From: Sapria himalayana
Taxonomy: Eukaryota > Streptophyta > Magnoliopsida > Malpighiales > Rafflesiaceae
Reading direction: 5' to 3'
Assembly: GCA_029783825.1 (NCBI GenBank)
Contig: JAREIK010001332.1
Coordinates: 3,458,314-3,522,313, forward strand
Length of the DNA: 64,000 nucleotides
Below the pieces are notes generated by a model. It ran no database searches and was not told the origin of the DNA. It was given only the letters and a program-made list of their open reading frames with translations. Positions 12,661-23,552 of the stretch are shown here, in pieces (the stretch's first letter is position 1; every line of letters begins with the position of its first letter). A program made the position numbers and the translations under genes.

Positions 12661-13930
12661 TTTTATTTTCATTGCACAAAAACATAATTATTTTGTATGT
12701 TGGTGTATTTTTTTTAATTATTTTGTGTTTATTATACCAAAACACAATTCTTTTAGTTGTTATTATTGTCTTACTTGGTGAAAACAAAAAATTTGATTGT
12801 AGTTGCCTACTGAAATTAAGAGAGATTTGTGTTTTGGAGTATAAAAATCAAAAACAAAAATAAATAAAATATACCAAAATGGATTCATATACTTATGGAG
12901 CTATATTGAATGAAACATTCCAACTCATCTAGGTATTGTGATTGTATTAATTAAAATTTGAATTTTGACATCCTCATAGAGTCACAAAATTCATCTCATT
13001 ATATATGGTTGCAAAATCCAACCCAATTTCTCCTCCCTTTCAATGGTTGGAAAAATGGGATGAATTCACTAAATCCCCACTCACCTACAAATTTCTTCTT
13101 GGCAAGAACATAAGTCATCCACTTCCTCCCTCTTCTATAAGAAAAATCAATTTTGGCACCATCACCTTGGAGGTAGTCTTAGTGTAGGGTTGTTTCTATT
13201 GCTTTCCTCTGGCCTTGTGACTACCCTTAGTCTTTTCTCTTCTCAACCTTATCTTTGAAATCAATGTCTCCTCCTTCATGGTAGCTTAGAACTTTGAAAA
13301 TGAAGATGCAATGAGTTTTGTCATAGTGTAAAAGAAGAAAAAATATTTTCAAAAAAAAAAGGGTTAGGGCTTTATCGTGTTAGTATTAGGGTTAAGTCGC
13401 GGTAAATAACATTTTTTTCATGACTTTGCACATGGTCGTTATTTTCTTTCAAAAGGATAATCAAGCTGAGATTTGAGTGATGTGGCTTCATTTGACTTAC
13501 AAAAAAGTCATAGCTGAGTTTAAGTATTGCGACTTCGTTTGTCATATAAGAAAGTTATGAATGGGGTTGATTGTCATAATTTATTTTTGAGTATTTGTAA
13601 TATACTAGTGTTCGAGTGCATGTATATGTAAACAAAATATTATATCACACAACGCAAAAAGTAAATTCTTAGGTTGCCTTCAAAGCAACACTATTTTTTA
13701 ATATCCTTAGCTAGACCAATCTCGAATCTCCAATTAAGATGACAATTTTAGTGGTTCAGACAAACTTCTCAGTATAATCTTTTTCCTATGCTTATCTTCT
13801 TGAATTCTCCTTCAACATCAAGTTATTTATCGGCATCTTTCCTTTGAGATATTCTTTGTAATTTCCATGACTTTGTGAAAGTCAGATCATCATTGTCTGT
13901 GATCATCTTTGACAAGGTAATGACTCATTA
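12661..13930. other. AT-rich DNA with CATGAC-type repeat, no gene recognised
   Basis: A 60-codon frame at 13,005-13,187 has no recognisable domain. The part at 13,420-13,620 carries the CATGAC-type words seen at 1-480. On the minus strand it may continue the broken coding stretch described next. Confidence 0.35.
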
Positions 13931-13939
13931 TAAAATTAT

Positions 13940-14735
13940 GACATCAAGAATTACTTTTTGGATCTCTTTTGGCATGAATTTAGAATAATTCGTGACTTCT
14001 TATTTAAGCTTATCTTTCATTAATTTTGCAGCTTCATCTTCTACCATGGCTTCCTTCCTAGATTTCAAATGTAAAGTAATTAATTCTTCAAAAGTCATAA
14101 CTTTTTTAATTATAGCAACTATCTCTTCATCCTCATTTAAATATTTATTGATTATTTTCTATGTCTCATATTTCTCTTCTGGTAAATCAATGATCAATAA
14201 TTAATTTTGATTTACTTGTACTTTTTCTACAATCTCCAAAATTCTCTCGATAAGTTATTTATGTTCTTTAATTGAGAATTTAATCATTTTAGCCAATTTC
14301 TTTGCATTTTTAGGGTAAGTTGACTTTGATTCTTTGAAACTTTCAACTTGGAAAAATGCTACGACTCCATAATAATCTTCTTTCTCAAAATCACTTGTAT
14401 TATTTTCTTCAATCCAAAATGCTTTTAGTTCATAATCTTCTTCAGTTCAATAATCTTCTAAGAAATTTTTTTATCTAAAATCTATATTTGTCTCTTAGCA
14501 GTGAAAATGAGACTATCTATTCTCCAATAATCTTCCTCATCTTTATCTAGAATATGCAGTCTTTTAAATAGGTTGAATTTCACTTGTTCTTTGCTCACAT
14601 GAAATATAAATTCACTTTTTTGATATTTATTAATTCCTATCCAATAACTAAAAATGGGCATCTTATGATCAATGAAGCATATTGGTCTTTCTATATTAAG
14701 AGAGAGGTTAGTTATTTCATCGAGATTCAACTTCT
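13940..14735 (-). pseudogene. Unidentified broken protein-coding stretch
   Basis: On the minus strand an 82-codon open frame (14,482-14,730; contains PICFIDHKMPIFSYWIG and EEDYWRIDSLIFTAK) is followed, after a frame change, by a long charged peptide down to about 13,940. That peptide contains YYGVVAFFQVESFKESKS, MIKFSIKEHK, EEIVAIIKKVMTFEELI and EAMVEDEAAKLMKDK. It is rich in Glu and Lys, interrupted by few stops, and looks like decayed coding sequence rather than random AT-rich frames. It is probably part of a mobile element (gag-like composition), but no domain was recognised and no function is proposed. Confidence 0.4.
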
Positions 14736-15489
14736 ATACTATGAATGATTGCTTGATATTTTGAGAGGTTTGTTAACACTTGATCTCAAATCATTAAATA
14801 CATCCCCAATAAATACATGAAATTATGAAACCCTTTGTATCTTTCAGTATTTTTTGAGAGTTTATGTTGAATGATTGCTTGATATTTCTCAATCAAGTTC
14901 AATCCATACTTCTCCAATTTCTTCTTGCTAGATGTTTTTCATAAACTTCATGTTATATGACATCTAAGATGATGTTTTGATGAAGAGGATATTAACTTTC
15001 AACTTTCTAAAGTAATTGATAGACCTCTCAAAAAATATTTTGTAATATAGACATAAATTTATGTGACATAAATTTAATATATATAGGTATTATCGAGAAA
15101 ATTAGCCTTTTATTCATTACTTTGAGTAATATACATATTTTCCTCTATTTTCACTTTATGTGTCATGACAGGGGGTGTATGTTGGGCAGTGAATTGATTC
15201 TATGGATGTCATAAATTTGAAAAATATTGTGGCATTAGATGTTGTGATAGTGGGCATAGCCACTTTTGAAAAAGTCATGATGTTGTAAGTCAACTTCCTC
15301 TATTTTAGTATTCCTTTTTTCTTTTCTATTGTTTTCCCATCTAACTCTTTAACACTTCTAAATATTATAGACATGTACATTTTGAAGTTCATCTCGATAT
15401 TGCTTGGTCATTCATTCAGCTATTTTCTTTTATTGATAGTAATAATTGCTCAAATTGATTCTGAATAATCTTCATTGAAGCATGATCAA
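14736..15489. other. AT-rich DNA, no gene recognised
   Basis: No domain was found. CATGAC-type words reappear at about 15,165-15,290. The stretch leads into the copia integrase remnant and may be its decayed upstream part. Confidence 0.35.
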
Positions 15490-15942
15490 CTATGTATCAA
15501 CCAAGGAATTGCAAGGTAGAATATTTAATTTTGACAGTTGGCAATTCAACAAAATGGTGTAGCTGAAAGATAAATTAGAACACCGATAGATCATGCAAGG
15601 TACATGTGATGTCGCTTAGGCTTGGAGCCAACATTTTGGGTATAAGTTGTTTCCACAATATGCTACCTGATATACCACACTCTCACAACTACATTAGAGA
15701 GATAAACTCTATTTGAAGTGTTGTATGGGAGATAAATAAGTATGATTCATCTTTGAGTCTTTGGATGTCACGTACATGCACAAGTGCCAAAGGAGAACAA
15801 TAAACTAAACATCAAATTAATGAAGTGTATGTTCATCAGCTATAAGAAAGATGTCTAAGGCCACAAGTTGTGAAACTTAAAGATGTCATATTAAAAAAGT
15901 CTAAGGAGCAAGCTAGATATCATGACATTCTTCAAAGTCATA

Positions 15943-16330
15943 ACATGAAGTCAGGTTGTCATGACTCAACTCAATGTCATGACATAAAAGTTAGTTGTCA
16001 TGATTTTTTACAAAGGGGTGCATGAAGTCATGTTGTCATGACCCAACTTAATAGCATGACATAAAACATGATCATTATGACTCTTCTCAAATGGACAACG
16101 TGAAGTCAGGTTATCATGGTTCGATTCAATTTCATGATACTAATCTTAATTGTTATGACTCTTCTCAAATAGAAACATGAAGAAAGGTTGTAATAACTCA
16201 ACTCAATATCATAATATGAAATTTAGATATCATGATTCTCCTTAACAGTGCTACATGAAGAAACGATGTCATGACAAGGAACTATGGCATTGTGACTTGG
16301 ACAATGCCATGATGACAAGATATTAAGTCA
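15943..16330 (+). repeat. 78-bp minisatellite, about 5 units, in the copia INT-RT linker
   Basis: Units begin near 15,943, 16,021, 16,099, 16,175 and 16,253, giving a period of 77-78 bp (26 codons). Each starts with ACATGAAG-like text, has TGTCATGACTCAACT-like and TCATGACATAAAA-like blocks, and ends near a CTTCTCAAATGG-like block. In the first unit the frame gives the repeated peptide words CHDSTQCHDIKVSCHD. Later units have decayed. Confidence 0.65.
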
Positions 16331-16398
16331 TGAATCAAAATCAAGAAAAAGAAATGGAGAATACCAATTTAGTTAAACAATGCATGTTGAGTCTGATG

Positions 16399-16633
16399 AG
16401 AAAGTTATTTAATCTACACCCATGCTGAGAAGGTTTACAAAGGTTAAAAATCCACTAATGAGGTGTGCATTTAGTGCATACCATGCACTTCTTGTTAGTT
16501 AATAAGAGATGAGTTTGACAAGGAAGTTATTTAATGTACACCTGCACTGAGAAGGTTTACAAGGATCATAAAATCCATTAATGAGATATGTAGACAATGC
16601 ATACCATGCACTTCTTGTAAGGCAATAAGAGAT
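16399..16633 (+). repeat. Tandem duplication of about 118 bp in the copia linker
   Basis: Two adjacent copies share AAGTTATTTAATSTACACC, TGAGAAGGTTTACAA, AATCCAYTAATGAGRT and GCATACCATGCACTTCTTGT. They lie between the 78-bp minisatellite and the RT domain, so this linker has expanded twice independently. Confidence 0.6.
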
Positions 16634-18129
16634 ACAATCTTTGAAGGATAGTAACACCTATTTTTATGCAGAGTTACATAATGATCAAATAGCAATAAGG
16701 CACAAGTGGGTGTCCAAGTAGAAAATTAATGATGATAGTAATCTTAAAAATTATAAGGCATAGTTGGTGACTAAGGAGTATTCTCAATTTGAGGGGATAG
16801 ATTATGATGAAGTCTACTCACTAATGGCCAAGATGATCTTTATTCGAGTGATTATAGCTGCAATAACTCGATATGATTTAGAGGTAGAGTACCTAAATGT
16901 GAAGATTAATTTTCATCATGATGACATGCATGAAGAGATTTTAATGTGAAAACTAGAATAACTCAAGATAAAAGGGAAGGAAGACTTGGAATACAAATTA
17001 GAGAAGCCCGTGTATGGCTCAAATAATCTTCAAGGAGATGGTAGTAACAACTTCATTTGAGTTACAAAATGAGCAAGGTAAATCACTATAAATACACAAA
17101 GAGATTAGATATTGATTTTATAATTTTTACTCTGTATGTGGATAATATGCTTCTAGTTTGAAATAACAGGATGAAGATATGCATTAAGAAGGGATGACTT
17201 GTAATAAAGTTTGACATGACTTATATCGGAGAAACTAGAAGTATTTTGCATATGCAATTTACAAAGGACATAGAGAACATGTTCCCTGGGTAGCTAAAAT
17301 ACATCGAATGAGTACTTCAAAAGTTCTATATATTTGACTACAAACCAACTAATACCCGCTACACAAATTCTTAGTAGGTTAAATCTGCCTATTGATCATT
17401 GCTCATCTACATGCAACCAAAGAAAAGAAATGGATATTATTTCATACACTAGTGCAATTAATAGTTTGATGTATACTATGAGATGTATAAGACCTAATAT
17501 TTTACATGAAGTAAGAGTTCTTAATAGTTTTATGGCTAACCCAAAAAAAGTACTAAAATGTAGTGAAAAGGGTGCTCAAGTATCTCTATGAGACTTGTAA
17601 TTATATTTTTGCAATTTGGTAAAAGTGTCGATGAAAATAACTTTGAAATTAATGATGTTACTGTTATGGATACTGATTGGGGCAGAAATGTGGATCCCAA
17701 AAGATTTAAAATATATTTGTATTCAGCTTGTATGATGAATCAATAAGCTAAATCAATAAGTAATAGCATATTGTAGCTATACAACTGAGCCTTGAGTATA
17801 CGGCCCTTACTCAAACAAGTCAGGAAGTCATTTGGATTACGCGACAATGTGTACAAATAAAATACATTGATATCCACGTATTATTTTATCATATAACAAA
17901 TTGAGAAAAAACTTAGTTCAGATGGAGAAAGTTGATATGAAAGTAAACTGTATGGACTACTTGATAAAGCTAGTGGACATTGAGAAGTCCAAGTGGAACA
18001 CATGCGGGATATAATTGATGAAGTATTTGTCAAGTAAGAGGAAATTAGAATTGGCTCAAATATCACATTGTAATCTTGGATAGAAATTGTTGTGGAGAAA
18101 GAAGTTAGGAGCTGAATAATAGGCATCAT

Positions 18130-19060
18130 GACATGTTAATGTTATACAATTCTTCGGCATCATGACTATATCAACGTTCTAGTGTCATTAAAGTCACAGC
18201 ATTGTCCTTTGTGCCATGGCACAAGTTGTAGTCAACATAAAATATATTATTATGACTAAAATGATCTTGCCACATGAAAATATATTGCCATGGTTAAAAT
18301 TTGATACCACAACAGAGAATATGTTGTCTATTATATTTAAGTGATCAGCGAATGACCTGTTGTATCATATCAAAATGAACATGTAGTAGAATAGAATATG
18401 TTGTCTATTTGTATTCAGCTATGTCAATCCTTGCGTGTTTGTGATTGTGATTGTTTTCACTCTTGTAGCTCAAAATAATCTCGATGTCAATAACGTCATG
18501 GAGCCGATGTAGATTTTTTGATGAAGCGACGACAAGATCTTAGGCAATACATTTTCCCTTCACATTGGCATCCGACCTTTAATTATTCCAATCATGACAC
18601 TTGGTTTCAGAGTACTTGTTAGTACTGATGATTCCTGATATTGGTCTATGAGGTTTTGAAATTATGACATTTGATATAGCAACATATGATTCATGATATT
18701 TCTCAATAGGGCTCTACTCATCGTAAAAAGGTTTAGTTAGAAAATTAGAATTGAGCTTGATGATATCTTTTCTCCAATCATGGATATGTCATTTAAGGAA
18801 TGAAAATTATTTTCCCCACATTAAAAATTATTAAAAATTAAAATCTAGGTGGCAGATTGGATTAAAAAATCAATCAACTTTATATGAAAATAATTTTCCT
18901 TCATAGTGATATTCACAAGACACTTTATAAGGAGCTAATAGAGGAATTTCATGTCGAAGTGAATGAATACCTAATATGCAAGCTAAGCGTCTGAATGAGC
19001 TTAAACAAACCCCAGTGCAATGGTATAAGAAATTCAATCCATTTAGAAATTTTCATGACT
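18130..19060 (+). other. Possible LTR and leader of another retroelement
   Basis: CATGAC-type repeat text at 18.13-18.35 kb is followed near 18,600 by TTGGTTTCAGAGTAC. That resembles the initiator-Met tRNA primer site TGGTATCAGAGC of copia elements. Further on, frames resembling a short gag segment appear near 18.95-19.06 kb, but they are too broken to assign. An LTR ending near 18,598 is only a suggestion. Confidence 0.3.
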
Positions 19061-19260
19061 TTCAAAAAACTTCATCCATTTATGGTAGATGAAAAATGAT
19101 TCTTTAGTCAAGTTTCCTTGTGTGCATAATGAAATTTATAAAAAAAGGAAAGAAAACATGAGACGCAGTCCGTGTGTTGTGGCATGTGACAAAGGAAGAA
19201 AAAAAAAATACATGGAGAGAGCGTGGGGGGAGGGGGTTTCTCTCTGCTTCCAGTTCCACA

Positions 19261-19512
19261 TTTCCATCTCTTCAATTTAGATAATCCTGCGGCTCCCACA
19301 TTTCCATCTCTTCAATTTAGATAATCCTGCGGCTCCCACATTTCCATCTCTTCAATTTAGATAATCCTGCGGCTCCCACATTTCCATCTCTTCAATTTAG
19401 ATAATCCTGCGGCTCCCACATTTCCATCTCTTCAATTTAGATAATCCTGCGGCTCCCACATTTCCATCTCTTCAATTTAGATAATCCTCCGGCTCGCACA
19501 TTTCCATCTCTC
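19261..19512. repeat. 40-bp minisatellite, six near-identical units
   Basis: Six head-to-tail copies run from 19,261 to 19,500, starting TTTCCATCTCTTCAATTTAG and ending GCGGCTCCCACA, followed by a partial seventh. The first five are identical; the sixth differs at two bases (ATCCTCCGGCTCGC). Such identity indicates recent expansion. It lies about 1.1 kb past the stop codon of the host gene. Confidence 0.95.
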
Positions 19513-19559
19513 CATCGTTTTATACACGTACAGTTGCTGCTGTCATTTCTATTTCTTCT

Positions 19560-20571
19560 GAATACCATTCTGCTATGATTCAGCTCCTTTTATATGTACA
19601 ACTTATCACAAGTGCCTAAATTTTACTTTCATGTTATGGGTTTCCTTTTTCCATGTATCAGATGTGTTGCTCAACATTGGATTGCAGAACTCAGCGGTCA
19701 ATAATTTCTTTGAAAAATACATAAAAATTTATATTTGCCACAAAAGCCATCTTCAAAAAAAAAAAAAAAAAAAAAAAAAGAAATAATATCACACCCCAAT
19801 TATTTTTTATTATTATGAAAAGCAAAAAAAAGAAACGCATAACTCATGTTCAACTACATAATAAAATTTTTATGAAAATAAAAATTCTTCTTAAAGTCGA
19901 TCTCGCCCATAAATATCAATAACACTAACACTATGTACACCACCTACATCACATATAATTTTAGCAATTGGTAAGAAAAAAACCAGGAAAAAAAATTGAA
20001 TATTTACAATGTCCAAGAAGAATGAATGAGCACAAAGAATGTAGCACCACCATGCATTTAGGAATCAAAGAACTCATGAAGCTGCACCGCAGAGAGACCA
20101 GGAGGATCTTATTGTTTGAGATGGCTCAAGGAATTGTTGCCTGGGCTTTTCTCTCGTTCTCAATCTAAATAAACAAGCAAGAAAAACAACATCAGACAGA
20201 AGAATAACATAAGAACCAGATCTGTGCTACAGATTTGTTGAGAACGCTGAATGAAAAGGAAAAATAAACCATACCTCAATTGATAGTGGAAACAACGGAT
20301 TTTAATCACAGCTTGAAAATGGAGCACATCTTTACCCAAAGCCAAAAAAAAAAAAATTGGCACGAGTTGGTGAGGAAGTTGTATTGAGCGTGCATAATGG
20401 GTAAATACTGTTTGTTCATCAAAAGTCAGAGCGAATGCATGGGCTCAGCAGGTGTCTGCTCCAAAAACAGCACAGCCGAAGACTTCATCACCCGCTAATC
20501 ATACTGCATTCTGCTACTAGCCATTGCACGAGATCAGAAATCACTGAGAAATATGTTTTACTGAAGTCGGA
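19560..20571 (-). other. Candidate 3' untranslated and downstream region of the host gene
   Basis: This is the sequence after the stop codon at 20,572-20,574 on the minus strand. It is less AT-rich than the introns and has no long retroelement resemblance. A GAG|GTATGG donor-like site at about 20,275 would allow a 3'-UTR intron. A poly(A) site was not identified, and the A-run at about 19,757-19,779 could be an inserted tail. Confidence 0.35.
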
Positions 20572-20634
20572 TCACAGCTGAAGTATGCCTTTCATCTGAA
20601 GGTAGGGATTTTTCAATAACTGCTCGTTGTTGCT
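20572..20634 (-). CDS. Host gene, terminal exon
   Basis: It encodes SNNEQLLKNPYLQMKG then ILQL and a TGA stop. The acceptor is TTCTCAG|AGC. It follows the KAQQ end of the previous exon in phase 0. In the homologues I remember, a few more residues follow LQL, so the stop may be slightly early here, or the last residues may simply vary. Confidence 0.8.
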   Translation of the reverse strand, partial: SNNEQLLKNPYLQMKGILQL

Positions 20635-23509
20635 CTGAGAAGAAATAAAAAAAAAAAAAAAAGAAAATGAAACAAGTAGCACATTGAGCAAATTTAAGTG
20701 ATTTAGTCTTGACAATACATTATTCTTCATAAGATATCGATCCAGAACTATACCCATCAAGCTCGTATTTTCATTGTGTGAACCATAATCTCAAGTTGGT
20801 CGTACCAACAGTATGATAGTACGATTGGCAAATGGGCAAGACCATCCGATCCTGGAAATATTTGTTTGATCCTTAGCAGAGTTTTAAAAGACGAAAATAT
20901 AAGGCGAGACATTTTTGTGTTTGTGAGACGTGACGCAAGTCTAGAAATATTAAGGCATAAGTTTTTTGAACATCCCAATATATAAATAATTAATATTTAA
21001 ATATATATATAATAAAATAACATAAATAAAAAAATAAAAAATCAAAAATTTAAAAAATATTTTAAAACACCCCTTAACTATAGATATAATTAATTAATTT
21101 TTTATAAATTATAATATATTAAAAATAAAATAAAATAAAATAATATGAAATACTTTAATAAATATTATATAATATATTAAATTTTAATAAATTTTAATAA
21201 ATTTTAATAAAATTAAAATAATTATATCATTATAAAATTAAAAATTTAAATTTATTTTTTTATTAATAAATAATATGGAATACTATTTTTTTCATTATAT
21301 ATAATATGAAATAAATTATAATTAATACGATTTATTAATTTGATAATTTTATTAAATTATCAAATTAAAATCTTATTTTAAATTTTAATAAATGTAAAAT
21401 TTAAATTTATTAAATTCTCTCCTTTTATTTTATTTTTAATTTAATACTTTTTATTAATTAGTACTATTATCAAATTTTAATAAATTTGATAATTTATTAA
21501 ATAAATATATTAATTTTCAAAGATAAATTTGATTAAAATATTGATTGAATTGCTTATTTTTGTTTTACATATTGCATCATTTGGATATGTGAATAAAATT
21601 ACATTAATTGGAGAATTAAATCTAATTTAAGAAATGCACACAAAGTAAATCAGTCATATTGCATCATTTGGACATGTGAATAAACTAGAGAATTCAATCT
21701 AATTCAAATTTTTTTAAATTAGTAAGTCAATAAAAATATATAAAAAAATATTCGTTTATATCCAATGTTCCCACCTAATGTGGAGTCAAAGAGATCTGTA
21801 CCTCAGTATTTTATACTCCCAGTCCCAATAAATCAAAGAGATTGTATTTGACTTTGTCAAACATGAGAGTTGAGAAATGAGATCTACTATCCTTAGACGA
21901 AGATACTTATTATCACACCTAGATATCACCTCTTTTAACTCTGATTTAATCTAAGCATAACAAGTTAATGTCAATGGACTACCATCAAATCAACACTACC
22001 ATCAAATAAATACTAAAATCTCATGTTAAAGAAGAGAACATGTCCAAAACTTCAATAATAAAATTATTAAAAAAAACATGTAGAAAATGAATTTATGTGA
22101 GCTTATTAGACATTTGTTATGTGGAGGTTTAGTTTAATATGTAATTTATTTAATTTTATTTTTCTTTTTTATTATTACATTATGTAGGATCACCCGATAT
22201 GCGGACTATCAAACCATATATACCTCAATTATAATATTAAAATATTTAAAAATGATAATATTTTAAAACATAATTCTCATAAATTTTCTTATTTTTTGAA
22301 CATTAGATGATTTATTAGATATCTTATATTATTAATTACAAACGTTATAATCAACTAGGTATCATCTTATGTTATCTCAGATTGTATCTCATATTAATTT
22401 TTATATTCAAGAGAAAAAATTATTATTTTTTTACACAAATTTAGGATATACTAGTGTTATTTAGGATCTCTTTCCAAAAAAAAAATCAACTCATATCACA
22501 AAGTATATATTTATTAGATACTCTAGTACTCAAAAATTTTACAAGAATTGCATACCAAAGATCATGAGAATCATCATGAGTGTGTATGTAATATTCTTGG
22601 AAGATAAATTCTTCAAGGACTACATCCAAGAAAATATACATTTGGACATTATAGTGATATGATCATTCTTATACCTAGATATTACTCATAAGCAACTGTT
22701 CCTACTTCTACCCTTGCACTCAAAATGACTAGCATAGTTAGTTTTATGAATAATAATACTTATTTTCCTGACATTAGCAAAACTTCCCCTTAAGCTTTGT
22801 GCAAGGAAGATGAGTCTAGTATGAGTATCCTACCTACTAGACACATGATATAAGTCTTCCAAAAAGAATAGACAAAGGAGCGACTAAATGATCTAAATGA
22901 CTAGACCTAAAAATATATATTAGATAGATATGTTCACAATCTCTCCTACAAGGGTTTCTTGCCATATTAGCCGATCTGATCTATAATAGTGATTTGTACC
23001 TTTCGATTTCCCTGTGGAAAAAACTAAAAATACATTACCCCAAACATTAATTATCACATGTACTTTCTTATTCTCATTTTATGACTATATATTATATTTT
23101 TTTGTCATATCATAACAAATATAATATTCTTGCTATATCACATACATTACTAATATAATTAATTATTTCCTAAATTTTTTCAAACAAATTCATATCAACA
23201 TTCTTAAGATTTTCAGGTACATGTAAAATATTCCAGGACATTAGAATTCTTTTAGATATAAAATACATAGTTAAGTAGATACATACTCGAAGTACAAAAT
23301 TATGATATTATTTACTTATGAATTCTAATAAATTAGACATTTCTTAGAGAAGTTATGCTTGCCAGCTCAAAATTCAATGATATTTTACAATGACAATCAA
23401 ATAATTCTGCATATTATTACCATCATGATATTTCACGATCTGATAAAATATATTGAGAATTATTTTTACTTCACGAGAAAAGATCCAGCAGGACTCAATA
23501 TGGGCTGCC

Positions 23510-23552
<43 letters not shown>

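Larger units (their letters stand above)
15490..18120 (+). pseudogene. Copia pol remnant: integrase, RT and RNase H
   Basis: The order is that of a Ty1/copia polyprotein. The integrase C-terminal part is at 15,535-15,905 (QQNGVAERKIRTPIDHARYM; TICYLIYHTLTTTLE; a LFEVLYGR segment; VFGCHVHAQVPKE). A linker at 15.9-16.63 kb is expanded by two kinds of tandem repeat. RT is at 16,690-17,600 (KWVSK; YKA*LVTKEYSQFEGIDYDE; IFIRVIIAAITRYDLEVEYL; then LYVDNMLLV where YVDDML is expected, so the second catalytic Asp is Asn). RNase H-like text follows to about 18.1 kb. In-frame stops and frameshifts make it inactive. Confidence 0.75.

Noticed and set aside
19968..20168. 66-codon basic frame on the plus strand
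   Set aside because: It is antisense to the probable 3' untranslated region of the host gene; no recognisable domain or splice context.
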